From Streptomyces curacoi (GTDB lineage: Bacteria > Actinomycetota > Actinomycetes > Streptomycetales > Streptomycetaceae), in the NCBI RefSeq assembly GCF_001513975.1, contig NZ_KQ947986.1:412713-476712 (forward strand): DNA of 64,000 nt, read 5' to 3'. Under the pieces are notes generated by a model, which was not told where the DNA came from, made no database searches, and was given only the letters and a program-made list of their open reading frames with translations. Positions within the stretch are counted from its first letter, which is position 1; each line of letters starts with the position of its first letter. Position numbers and translations under genes: made by a program. Positions 34,630 to 42,352 of this stretch are shown piece after piece.

Positions 34630-35631
34630 TCAGAGCACGAACCCCGCCGGGAACGGATCGGACGGGTCGAGCAGGTACTGCGCGGTGCCGGTGATCCAGG
34701 CGCGGCCGGTAAAGCTCGGCAGGACGGCCGGGCGGCCCGCGACCTCGGTGGTGCCGAGGAGACGTCCGGTGAACCGGGTCCCGATGAAGGACTCGTTCAC
34801 GAACTCCGTGTGCAGGGGGAGTTCGCCGCGCGCGTGCAGCTGGGCCATGCGCGCGCTGGTGCCCGTACCGCACGGCGAGCGGTCGAACCAGCCGGGGTGG
34901 ATCGCCATGGCGTGCCGGGAGTGCCGGGCGGTGGCGCCGGGGGCGATCAGGTGCACGTGGTGGCAGCCGCGGATGGACGGGTCCTCGGGGTGGACGGGCT
35001 CCTCCTCGGCGTTGATGGCCGCCATGAGGGAGAGGCCCGCCTTCAGGATGTCGTCCTTGCGGGACCGGTCGAAGGGCAGTCCGAACTGGTCCAGCGGCAG
35101 GATGGCGTAGAAGTTGCCGCCGTACGCCATGTCGTATGTCACCGTGCGTCCGTCGGCCAGTGTGATCTTGCGGTCGAGGGCGACGGAGAAGGACGGCACG
35201 TTCTGGAGGGTGACCGCCTTGGCGGCGCCGTCCTCCACCGCCACCTCGGCGACGACGAGCCCCGCCGGGGTGTCGAGCCGGATCGTGGTGACCGGCTCGA
35301 CGACCTCGACCATGCCGGTCTCGACGAGCACGGTCGCCACGCCGATGGTGCCGTGTCCGCACATCGGCAGATAGCCGGAGACCTCGATGTAGATCACGCC
35401 CCAGTCGCAGTCGGGACGGGTGGGCGGCTGGAGGACGGCGCCGCTCATCGCCGAGTGGCCACGCGGCTCGTTCATCAGGAGCTGCTTGATGTCGTCGCGG
35501 TGCTCACGGAAGTACAGGCGCCGCTCGTTCATGGTCGCGCCGGGGATCGTGCCGATGCCGCCGGTGACGACACGGGTGGGCATGCCCTCGGTGTGCGAGT
35601 CGACGGCGTGCAGGACGAGTTTGCTGCGCAC
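34630..35631 (-). CDS. 4-hydroxyproline 2-epimerase (proline racemase family)
   Basis: 333 residues, GTG preceded by AAAGGAGG. The catalytic cysteine pair is present: GYLPMCGHGTIGVA (about residue 90) and RSPCGTGTSARMA (about residue 253), so it is an epimerase/racemase rather than the Cys/Thr dehydratase variant. Other family features are AVDSHTEGMPTRVV and MNEPRGHSAMSGA. It converts trans-4-hydroxy-L-proline to cis-4-hydroxy-D-proline, the substrate of the dehydrogenase upstream. Operon context supports hydroxyproline over proline. Confidence 0.92.
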   Translation of the reverse strand: MRSKLVLHAVDSHTEGMPTRVVTGGIGTIPGATMNERRLYFREHRDDIKQLLMNEPRGHSAMSGAVLQPPTRPDCDWGVIYIEVSGYLPMCGHGTIGVATVLVETGMVEVVEPVTTIRLDTPAGLVVAEVAVEDGAAKAVTLQNVPSFSVALDRKITLADGRTVTYDMAYGGNFYAILPLDQFGLPFDRSRKDDILKAGLSLMAAINAEEEPVHPEDPSIRGCHHVHLIAPGATARHSRHAMAIHPGWFDRSPCGTGTSARMAQLHARGELPLHTEFVNESFIGTRFTGRLLGTTEVAGRPAVLPSFTGRAWITGTAQYLLDPSDPFPAGFVL

Positions 35632-35664
35632 GGTCCAGCCTCCTTTGCGGTTGCGCGAGCGCGG

Positions 35665-36585
35665 TTACGCGAGTCCTGCGGCGACGGCCTTCTCGGTGGC
35701 GGCGCGGACCGCCGCCTCCTGCTCGGGCAGCAGCGGAACGCGCGGCGGGCGGACGGGGCCGCCGGGCCGGCCGACGATGTCCATGGACAACTTGATGGCC
35801 TGCACGAACTCCACCTTGGAGTCCCAGCGCAGCAGCGGGTGCAGCTGCTCGTACAGTTTCCTGGCCGTGCCGAGGTCGCCGCCCACGGCCGCGCGGTACA
35901 GCTCGACGCAGGACCTCGGCAGCGCGTTCGGGTAGCCCGCCACCCAGCCCTTCGCACCGGCGATCGCGAGCTCCAGCAGCACGTCGTCGGCGCCGATCAG
36001 CAGGTCGAGTTCCGGGGCGAGCTCGGCGAGCTGATAGGCGCGGCGGACGTCGCCGGAGAACTCCTTGACGGCATGGATGCAGCCCTCGCCGTGCAGCTTG
36101 GCGAGCAGTTCGGGCACGAGGTCGACCTTGGTGTCGATGGGGTTGTTGTACGCCACGATCGGCACGCCCGCCTCGGCGACCTCGGCGTAGTGCGACAGCA
36201 CCGACCGCTCGTCGGCGCGGTAGGCGTTGGGCGGCAGCAGCATCACGGACGCGCAGCCGGCGTCGCGCGCCTGCTCGGCCCAGCGGCGGGACTCGGCGCT
36301 GCCGTAGGCGGCGACGCCGGGCATCACGCGCGCACCGCCGATGGCGGCGACGGCCGTCTCGACGACCTTGGCGCGCTCCTCGGGGGTGAGGACCTGGTAC
36401 TCGCCGAGCGAGCCGTTCGGTACGACGCCGTCGCAGCCGTTCTCGACGAGCCAGGCGCAGTGCTCGGCGAACTTGCCGTGGTCGACGGAGAGATCGTCGT
36501 TCATCGGGAGCGCGGTGGCGACGAGGACGCCGCGCCAGGGGCGGTGCTCGGTGTGCTCGGTGTGCTCGCTGTCGGTGGCGGTCAT
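35665..36585 (-). CDS. DapA-family 1-pyrroline-4-hydroxy-2-carboxylate deaminase
   Basis: 306 residues, 33 nt upstream of the epimerase gene. DHDPS-fold hallmarks: GVLVATALPMNDDLSVDHGK, the VPNGSLGEYQVLTPEER strand, VPIVAYNNPIDTK with the conserved Tyr, and the Schiff-base lysine in IHAVKEFSGDVRRAY. In hydroxyproline clusters this branch of the family deaminates 1-pyrroline-4-hydroxy-2-carboxylate to 2-oxoglutarate semialdehyde. The assignment within the DapA superfamily comes from the neighbouring epimerase and dehydrogenase genes. Confidence 0.85.
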   Translation of the reverse strand: MTATDSEHTEHTEHRPWRGVLVATALPMNDDLSVDHGKFAEHCAWLVENGCDGVVPNGSLGEYQVLTPEERAKVVETAVAAIGGARVMPGVAAYGSAESRRWAEQARDAGCASVMLLPPNAYRADERSVLSHYAEVAEAGVPIVAYNNPIDTKVDLVPELLAKLHGEGCIHAVKEFSGDVRRAYQLAELAPELDLLIGADDVLLELAIAGAKGWVAGYPNALPRSCVELYRAAVGGDLGTARKLYEQLHPLLRWDSKVEFVQAIKLSMDIVGRPGGPVRPPRVPLLPEQEAAVRAATEKAVAAGLA

Positions 36586-36608
36586 GTGGGATTCCCATCC
36601 TCAATAGG

Positions 36609-36619
36609 GTGTGACATTT
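36609..36619. promoter_or_regulatory. ATGTCAC element, copy 2 (upstream of dapA-type gene)
   Basis: On the minus strand AAAATGTCACAC lies about 24 nt before the deaminase start codon, in an AT-rich gap of 88 nt after the dehydrogenase gene. It may mark an internal promoter controlled by the cluster regulator. Confidence 0.45.
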
Positions 36620-36673
36620 TACTGATGTCGGCAGTCAGGGACAGGCTGCCTGCTTCTGAAGGCCGGCCCGTGG

Positions 36674-38098
36674 TCAGTCGCTCTCGGGCTCTCCGGCGCG
36701 GGCCAGCACCCCGAGCGGTACGGGCCGGGCGAACGGCCGCCGGGACGGCGTGAGCTCGCACCCGGCGAGACCCGCGACCGCGGGCGCGCACACCCGCCCC
36801 TGGCACCAGCCCATTCCTGCCCGCGTCAGCAGCTTCACGGTGCGCAGATCCCCCGCGCCGAGCTCCGCCACGGCCTGTCGGACCGCACCGCCGGTGACCT
36901 CCTCACAGCGGCAGACGACGGTGTCGTCGGTGACCTGCTCGGTCCAGTGCGCGGGCGGGGCGTACACGGAGTCGAGCGCGGCGAAGAACGCGCGCAGTCG
37001 GTCACGGACCTTCGCTGCCGCCGCCCATGCGCGCGGGTCGGGCTCGGTGCCGCGCAGGCGCGCCGCGGCCGAGCGGCCGGCGATGTGCCCTTCGGCGAGC
37101 GAGAGGGCGGAACCGCCGATGCCGGTCGTCTCACCGGCGGCCCAGACGCCGGGGACATCCGTGCGCTGTTCCTCGTCGACGTACACGGCGAGTCCGTCGA
37201 GCCGGCAGCCCAGTGTCCCGGCGAGATCGGTGTGCGGGAGCATGCCGTGCCCGACGGCCAGGGTGTCGCAGGCGATACGCCGCTCACGGCCATGCCTGAC
37301 CCGCCCGTCACCGTCGAGCGCGGCGACGGTCACGGCCTCCAGCCGCTCGGTGCCGTGCGCCTCGACGACCGTGTGCCGCGCGAGGACCTTCACCCGGTGA
37401 CGCAGCAGTCGAGCCGCGTACCCGGCCCCCTCGGCGAGCTTGCCGGGCTGCGCCGCCAGCGCGCCAGTCCGCCCCGCGAAGGCCTTGGGGTCGGCGGACT
37501 CGACGAGCGCGGCCACCTCGACCCCGGCCGCGGCGAGTCCGGTCGCCACGGGGAGCAGCAGCGGCCCGGTCCCCGCGACCACGGCGGTGCGGCCGGAGAC
37601 CGCGAGGGCGCCCTTGAGCATGGCCTGGGCACCACCCGCGGTGACCACCCCGGGGAGCGTCCAGCCCGGGAACGGCAGCACCTTCTCGTATCCGCCGGTG
37701 GCCAGAAGTACGGCGTCGGCGCGCACTTCGACCGGCTCCTCCTGCTCCGGGCCGAGGAGCGCGTGGACGGTGAAGCCCTCGGAGCCGCGCTCGACGAGCC
37801 AGACGTGATGGTCCGTCAAGTGCCGTACGGCTCCGGCGTCGACATGTGTCCTCAGCCCGTTCCGCAGTCGCTCCCATGTCCGCCACTCGTGGTGCAGGGC
37901 CTGCGGTCGGCGGGCGCGCAGCTCGGCCGCGGGCTGACGGTAGAACTGGCCGCCCTCCTGGGCCGCCGAGTCGAGCAGCGTGACCCGGACACCGCGGGAG
38001 GCGGCGGCCACGGTCGCGGCGAGCCCTGCCGGTCCCGCGCCGATCACGGCGAGGTGCGGGAGTACCGCCGCGTGGTTCGGGTCGTTCGGGTCAGTCAT
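36674..38098 (-). CDS. D-hydroxyproline dehydrogenase, NAD(P)/FAD-type subunit
   Basis: 474 residues from ATG at 38098 (GGAAGGGA upstream). Two dinucleotide-binding motifs: [21 protein letters not shown] near the N-terminus and TAVVAGTGPLLLPVATGLAA in the middle, plus GVWAAGETTGIGGSALSLAE. The C-terminus carries a BFD-like [2Fe-2S] site, CRCEEV and later GWCQGRVC. This is the HcnB/SoxA-N-like subunit seen in multi-component D-hydroxyproline and amino-acid dehydrogenases. It overlaps the ferredoxin-like gene by 8 nt. Confidence 0.88.
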   Translation of the reverse strand: MTDPNDPNHAAVLPHLAVIGAGPAGLAATVAAASRGVRVTLLDSAAQEGGQFYRQPAAELRARRPQALHHEWRTWERLRNGLRTHVDAGAVRHLTDHHVWLVERGSEGFTVHALLGPEQEEPVEVRADAVLLATGGYEKVLPFPGWTLPGVVTAGGAQAMLKGALAVSGRTAVVAGTGPLLLPVATGLAAAGVEVAALVESADPKAFAGRTGALAAQPGKLAEGAGYAARLLRHRVKVLARHTVVEAHGTERLEAVTVAALDGDGRVRHGRERRIACDTLAVGHGMLPHTDLAGTLGCRLDGLAVYVDEEQRTDVPGVWAAGETTGIGGSALSLAEGHIAGRSAAARLRGTEPDPRAWAAAAKVRDRLRAFFAALDSVYAPPAHWTEQVTDDTVVCRCEEVTGGAVRQAVAELGAGDLRTVKLLTRAGMGWCQGRVCAPAVAGLAGCELTPSRRPFARPVPLGVLARAGEPESD

Positions 38099-38393
38099 GG
38101 TGTCCCGTCCCTTCCTGCGTGCGGATGGCGTCGCCCGGGTGCAAGGGCACCAGGCAGGCCCGCTGGTTGGGGCGGTCGTTGACGGTGACGAGGCAGTCGA
38201 AGCACACGCCGATGCCGCAGAAGACGCCGCGCGGCCGGCCCTCGCCCCGGGTGCCGCGCCACGAGGTGACACCGGCCGCCCAGAGCGCCGCGGCCACCGT
38301 CTGGCTGGGCAGCGCCTCGATCTCACGGCCGTCCAAGGTGACGGTGAACGCGGGGCCCGGCTGGGCGTCGGCCAGTTCCACGGGGGATCTCAC
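38091..38393 (-). CDS. D-hydroxyproline dehydrogenase, small [2Fe-2S] subunit
   Basis: 100 residues, GTG start. It is HcnA-like, with the iron-sulfur motif GVFCGIGVCFDCLVTVND and a fourth cysteine in NQRACLVPL. The preceding AALWAAGVTSWRGT segment is typical. It links the flavin subunits. It overlaps both neighbours (4 nt with the upstream gene, 8 nt with the downstream gene). Confidence 0.9.
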   Translation of the reverse strand: MRSPVELADAQPGPAFTVTLDGREIEALPSQTVAAALWAAGVTSWRGTRGEGRPRGVFCGIGVCFDCLVTVNDRPNQRACLVPLHPGDAIRTQEGTGHHD

Positions 38394-39541
38394 GCGGCCT
38401 CCTCGGCGAAACGGTCGGGGCGGAAGGGCGTCAGGTCCAGGTCGGGTGTTCCGCCGGTGAGCGCCTGCGCGATCAGCCGGCCGGTGCCGGTGGCCAGTCC
38501 GATGCCCGCGCCCTCGTGACCGCAGGCGTGGTACAGCCCGGGGACGCGGGGGTCCGGTCCGACGGCGGGCAGGTGGTCGGGCATGTAGGGGCGGAAGCCG
38601 AGGTAGGACCGCAGGGCACGCACCTGTTCCAGGAACGGGAACAGCCGGGTCGCCCCCGCGGCCAGGGCCCGTACGGCCGGCAGCGAGAACGTCCGGTCGA
38701 AGCCGACCCGCTCACGGCTGGCCCCGATGAGGATCGGCCCGGCGGCCGTGCCTTCCACCACCGGCGAGGTCTGCAGTGCGGCCGAGTCGCTGGCGACGTC
38801 GGCCACGTAGTCGGCGGCGTACACCTTGTGGCGGACCTTGCGCGGAAGGGGTTCGGTGACGAGGACGAAGCCGCGCCGAGGGAGGACGGGCAGCGGGACG
38901 CCCGCGAGTGCGGCGAGTTCCCCGCCCCAGGTGCCGGTGGCGTTGACGACCGCGGGGGCGTGGATGTCACCCCGGTCCGTGCGGACCCCCCGCACTGGAC
39001 CGTCCGGCGCGCGCAGGACGTCGGTCACGGTGTGGCCGGTGAGCAGGCGGGCGCCGGAGGCGCGGATCAGGTGGGCGGCGGCGAGGGCGGGCATGACCTG
39101 GCAGTCCTGGGGGTAGTGGACGGCGCCGGGCAGGCCCGGGGCGAGGTGCGGTTCGAGCTCGTACAGCGCGTCGCCCGCGACCGGTTCGGCGACGACCCCC
39201 GCGGCGCGCTGCCCTTCGGCGAACCGCTCCAGTGCCGCGAGCCCGCCGGACGACGAGGCCACGACCACGCCGCCCTTCGCCTCGTACTCGACAGCGGCCC
39301 CGAACTCCTGCGCCAGCTCGGCCCACAGGCGGCCGGACAGCAGCGCGAGATCGAGCTCGGGGCCGGGCTCCTTGTCGGAGACGAGGAGGTTGCCCTCACC
39401 GGCCCCGGTGGTGCCGCCGGCCACCGGGCCACGGTCGACGAGGACCACGTCGAGGCCCGCCCGTCCCGCGTACAGTGCGCAGGCCGCGCCCACCATTCCG
39501 GCTCCGACGACCACGACGTCGCAGGTCAGTCGCTTGCTCAC
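38390..39541 (-). CDS. D-hydroxyproline dehydrogenase, DAO-type FAD subunit
   Basis: 383 residues, GTG start. First gene of the operon. FAD-binding motif VVVVGAGMVGAACALYAGRAG, GPVAGGTTGAGEGNLLVSDK, and a C-terminal GLYHACGHEGAGIGLATGTG segment. It belongs to the D-amino-acid oxidase/HcnC family and should oxidise cis-4-hydroxy-D-proline to 1-pyrroline-4-hydroxy-2-carboxylate, passing electrons through the other two subunits. A near-symmetrical TATGTCACATA element lies 9 nt before the start codon. Confidence 0.88.
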   Translation of the reverse strand: MSKRLTCDVVVVGAGMVGAACALYAGRAGLDVVLVDRGPVAGGTTGAGEGNLLVSDKEPGPELDLALLSGRLWAELAQEFGAAVEYEAKGGVVVASSSGGLAALERFAEGQRAAGVVAEPVAGDALYELEPHLAPGLPGAVHYPQDCQVMPALAAAHLIRASGARLLTGHTVTDVLRAPDGPVRGVRTDRGDIHAPAVVNATGTWGGELAALAGVPLPVLPRRGFVLVTEPLPRKVRHKVYAADYVADVASDSAALQTSPVVEGTAAGPILIGASRERVGFDRTFSLPAVRALAAGATRLFPFLEQVRALRSYLGFRPYMPDHLPAVGPDPRVPGLYHACGHEGAGIGLATGTGRLIAQALTGGTPDLDLTPFRPDRFAEEAA

Positions 39542-39549
39542 GCCAGTAC

Positions 39550-39560
39550 TATGTCACATA
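39550..39560. promoter_or_regulatory. TATGTCACATA, copy 3 of the ATGTCAC element
   Basis: The arms TATGT and ACATA are perfectly symmetrical about a central C. It is the most symmetrical of the three copies and lies immediately upstream of the dehydrogenase operon, overlapping where an RBS would be. Confidence 0.5.
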
Positions 39561-39624
39561 TCCATGGCGCTGGGAATGAGGGAACGTCCTCGGATCGAGC
39601 GAACGAGGTAAGGGGGTAACGGAA

Positions 39625-39645
39625 TAAGGGATAAGGGATTAGGGA
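39625..39645. repeat. Three tandem heptamers TAAGGGA/TAAGGGA/TTAGGGA
   Basis: Exact 7-nt periodicity in the gap between the hydroxyproline operon and the MmyB-type gene, continuing less exactly as TAACGAG. The purine-rich strand with G-triplets is unusual here. No function is evident. The rest of 39561-39761 shows nothing else. Confidence 0.6.
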
Positions 39646-39761
39646 TAACGAGGCAGCGGGACAACGAGGTGAACCGCGGAACGCCGCCCGACACGCAAGG
39701 CAGGGACTTCACCGCGCCGAACGGGGCGCCGTCGACGACCTGAACGCCGACGGTGCCCCGT

Positions 39762-40424
39762 TCAGCCCTCGGAGGTGGGCACTACTCTCAGATGGTTCGC
39801 GACGCGACGCGCCCCGCGCATCCTGGGCCGGTCGCGGCGCACCTCGCGCAGCACCAGCGTCTGCCGGGTGTAGCCCATCTTCTGAAGCGAACTGGGCGTC
39901 TCGTCGACGACCCGGCACTCGGTCGCGCCCCAGCGCGGGTCGGGGTGCAGCAGCGGGCGTACGGAGCCGTCCTGCACGACGGCCTGCTCGCCGACCGCAC
40001 GGATCCAGTGCGGCAGACCGTGCCGGTAGGCCGCCTCCATGATCGGGTCCTGGGCGATCTCCCGGCGGATGGCCTGCAGCCCGTGGTCGTGGCCGTGCCG
40101 CTCCACGGCGGCCGCGAACTGCGCCAGCATCGGCAGGCACCAGCTCGACTCGTGCTCACCGAGCACGGTGCTCGCGTCCGGGTGGAACAGCACGAACCTC
40201 AGGAAGTTGTCGTCGGGCATGGCCGTCGGATGCTGGCCCACACCGCGGAAAAGTGACGCGAAAGCGGTGTTCGCCAGAACGACGTCCCAGCGGTGGTCGA
40301 GGATGACGGACGGGAAGGGCACGGCCTCCAGAAGGGTGGCGTAGTCCCGTAGATACGCCTGGCCCTCGGGACTCTCGGGGACGGGCCGCGGTACGGACCG
40401 CTGCCCACCTGCCTGATACGCCAT
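39762..40424 (-). CDS. MmyB-type ligand-binding domain protein lacking an HTH
   Basis: 220 residues. The sequence from about residue 20 to 190 follows the MmyB-like ligand-binding domain usually found at the C-terminus of XRE regulators: LLEAVPFPSVILDHRWDVVL, ANTAFASLF, NFLRFVLFHPDA, and a C-terminal LHPDPRWGATECRVV part. MmyB domains have a PAS-like fold and are linked to fatty-acid-type ligands. There is no N-terminal HTH in this frame or just upstream. It could be a sensor acting with the divergent XRE protein at 40648-41298. The start ATG at 40424 is the only reasonable one. Confidence 0.75.
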   Translation of the reverse strand: MAYQAGGQRSVPRPVPESPEGQAYLRDYATLLEAVPFPSVILDHRWDVVLANTAFASLFRGVGQHPTAMPDDNFLRFVLFHPDASTVLGEHESSWCLPMLAQFAAAVERHGHDHGLQAIRREIAQDPIMEAAYRHGLPHWIRAVGEQAVVQDGSVRPLLHPDPRWGATECRVVDETPSSLQKMGYTRQTLVLREVRRDRPRMRGARRVANHLRVVPTSEG

Positions 40425-40495
40425 CGGGAGGTCACCCCTCTTGCCTATGCGGCCTTCACGTGGCGCCTTGATCCTGCTGCCCGCGCCCGAGCCGT

Positions 40496-40552
40496 GTCAA
40501 CTATCGTGGCATTTCGTGCCTGTTGACGGCTGAAATTGGCCACAGTTGTGGC
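40496..40552. promoter_or_regulatory. Two inverted repeats between divergent MmyB and XRE genes
   Basis: GTCAAC (40496-40501) pairs with GTTGAC (40522-40527), with GGCA/TGCC nested inside. GCCACA-GT-TGTGGC follows at 40539-40552. Both lie in the 223-nt divergent promoter region and are candidate sites for the XRE protein. TTGACG at 40523 could be a plus-strand -35. Confidence 0.45.
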
Positions 40553-40647
40553 GAGACCTGGATGTGAGTTCGAACTACCCGGTAATCTCCACCAAGTTCA
40601 CGGCAACCGCTTGTGAGAAGCCTGTGAGAGACGTAGGAGATCTGTCG

Positions 40648-41298
40648 GTGACGGATGGCATCGAGGGTCCGGGCGCCACGCAGACGGCCGCGCTGCCGGC
40701 CGTGGTCGCCCGCGTCACCGCGCTCGCCGACCGGCTCGGCGTACCGCACGCGGAGGTCTTCGACACCGGCCGCCTGTCCGTCGCCTCCGGCGTCCCCGAG
40801 CCCGTGGTGAAGTCCCTGCTCAGCGGCTGCCCCGCGGGCGAGCCGGACGTCCAGGCCCGCTTCCTGCAGCGCCTGGACCTGCTGCGCCGCACCCGCCTCA
40901 AGCCCAACGGCCGCAAGTACACCCAGCAGGAGATCGCCGACGGCGCGGGCATGTCCCGCCAGCAGGCGGGCGCCCTCATCAACGGCGACCGGCGCCCCAC
41001 CATGGAGCACTGCGACGCCATCCAGCGTTTCTTCCGCGTACACGCCGGGTTCCTCACGGCCGAGGACCCCGAGGCGCTCGCGGGCGCCCTCCAGCGCACC
41101 GAACAGGACCTCCTGCAGAAGCTCGCGGAGCGTGAGGCGGCGCAGACCACCGACGACCCCTTGGAGAGACTCCTCCAGGACCACGGCGTGCGCGGCATCG
41201 CCTGGCGGGCCGCCCAACTGCCCACCGACCAGCACCGCGACAAGGTCGCCGAGTGGCTGGACATGCTCCTCGAAAGCGTCAAGCGGCCCGAGTCGTGA
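40648..41298 (+). CDS. XRE-family transcriptional regulator
   Basis: 216 residues from GTG at 40648, with AGGAG 8-9 nt upstream; upstream in-frame codons lack an RBS. The HTH lies in the middle of the protein (about 80-125): RRTRLKPNGRKYTQQEIADG, then AGMSRQQAGALINGDRRPTM. The C-terminal part (ERLLQDHGVRGIAWRAAQLP) is helical. The downstream ImmA/IrrE-type gene starts 21 nt later, giving the usual repressor-protease pair in which the protease cleaves or controls the regulator. Confidence 0.82.
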   Translation: MTDGIEGPGATQTAALPAVVARVTALADRLGVPHAEVFDTGRLSVASGVPEPVVKSLLSGCPAGEPDVQARFLQRLDLLRRTRLKPNGRKYTQQEIADGAGMSRQQAGALINGDRRPTMEHCDAIQRFFRVHAGFLTAEDPEALAGALQRTEQDLLQKLAEREAAQTTDDPLERLLQDHGVRGIAWRAAQLPTDQHRDKVAEWLDMLLESVKRPES

Positions 41299-41319
41299 TC
41301 CGGGGAGAACGGGAGATCT

Positions 41320-41862
41320 GTGGGCATCGGTAGGGAAATGCGCCGCCTGTGCGGCGAGCTCGTCGCGGAGCTGACGCTGCCCGCGCCCGCGGCGCCCGAG
41401 GAGCTGTACGGCGCCCTGTGCGACGCGATGAGCAGACGCCGCGGCCGTCCCGTCCGGTTCCGTACGGCCGCCTTCCCGCCCGGCACCGCCAGCGGGCTGT
41501 GGCTCGACATGGCCGACCAGGACCTCGTCGTGATCGAGGAACGCACCGCGCCCGAACACCAGTTGGTGATCCTCGGCCATGAGCTGTGGCACATGAAGGC
41601 CGGCCACTGCGGCCACAGCGTCGAGGGGGCCGCGGTCGCGGCCCGCCTCCTCGACGACGGCGCCGACCTCCAGGCCACGGTGCTGAAGGTCGCCGCCCGC
41701 AGCCACTTCGACCAGGCCGAGGAGCAGGAGGCGGAGTCCTTCGGCCTCCTGCTGGCCAGCAAGTGCCGCACTTGGCTGGCGGTTTCGTCGGTCAGGGGCC
41801 AGCGCGACCACCTGGCGGGCCGGATCGAGGCGTCCTTGGGCTATCTGGGCCCCCAGTCCTGA
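41320..41862 (+). CDS. ImmA/IrrE-family metallopeptidase
   Basis: 180 residues, GTG with GGGAG upstream. The zinc motif is HELWHMKAGH (His-Glu-x-x-His) at about residue 88, followed by the third-ligand region QAEEQEAESFGLLLASKC. Soluble. ImmA/IrrE proteins cleave partner XRE repressors in mobile elements or stress circuits, and here the partner is the gene directly upstream. Related pairs occur as chromosomal modules in many streptomycetes. Confidence 0.85.
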   Translation: MGIGREMRRLCGELVAELTLPAPAAPEELYGALCDAMSRRRGRPVRFRTAAFPPGTASGLWLDMADQDLVVIEERTAPEHQLVILGHELWHMKAGHCGHSVEGAAVAARLLDDGADLQATVLKVAARSHFDQAEEQEAESFGLLLASKCRTWLAVSSVRGQRDHLAGRIEASLGYLGPQS

Positions 41863-41922
41863 CATCTCGGGCCTCCAGTCCTGACCGTCGGGCCCCCTGA
41901 GCCGTCGGGCCCCCAGTCCCCC
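41847..41922. repeat. Four imperfect tandem copies of a GGGCCCCCAGTC unit
   Basis: Units of about 17-21 nt begin GGGCCCCCAGTCCTGAC, GGGCCTCCAGTCCTGAC, GGGCCCCCTGAGC and GGGCCCCCAGTCCC, starting inside the end of the protease gene. The purine/pyrimidine run may terminate transcription or reflect replication slippage. The rest of 41923-42094 shows only the leader of the next gene. Confidence 0.65.
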
Positions 41923-42094
41923 CCGGGCGCCGGGCCGGCCCCCCAACCTGCCCCTTCGGTGATGTTCCGCCTCCGCTGAGCGGGCGAACCGGCCGGTGAC
42001 CGACCCCGATTGTCAGTGGTGGACGGCAAGCTGGTGGTACGCCCCGATCTGCGGGGCGTGCTGCGATTGACACCGACTCGGGGAGAGCCGACCG

Positions 42095-42325
42095 ATGCCC
42101 ACCGCCGTACTGACCGACCGCGAGCGCACCGCCGTCCAGGCCTACCTGCGGCTGTTGCACACCGTACGGGCCGCGTTCGACGGTCCCCCCGGCTCCCGCC
42201 GACCAGCCGTCGTCCCGCCCGCCGTGCTCGCCGAGGCCGAACAGGCGCTGGCGGCCGCGGGACTGACCGGCAACGAGGAGGAGTTCTTCCGGCTGCTGCG
42301 GAGCTGGTGCCCGGAGCGGCCGTAG
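42095..42325 (+). CDS. Small helical protein of unknown function
   Basis: 76 residues, ATG preceded by GGGGAGAG. The sequence is mostly helical with no signal or membrane segment: TDRERTAVQAYLRLLHTVRA, AVLAEAEQALAAAGL and EEFFRLLRSWCPERP. Good codon bias and an RBS support it as real. It converges on the phosphopantetheinyl transferase gene, 27 nt apart. I do not recognise the family. Confidence 0.6.
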   Translation: MPTAVLTDRERTAVQAYLRLLHTVRAAFDGPPGSRRPAVVPPAVLAEAEQALAAAGLTGNEEEFFRLLRSWCPERP

Positions 42326-42352
42326 CGGATCTCGCGTCAGGCCCGAGGGGGC

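Noticed and set aside
39639..39650. TTAGGGATAACG resembling the start of an I-SceI site
   Set aside because: Only the first ten bases match. It is part of the TAAGGGA heptamer repeat, so the likeness is accidental.
41847..41922. Considered as a CRISPR-like array
   Set aside because: Units are contiguous, degenerate and lack spacers; no cas genes nearby.
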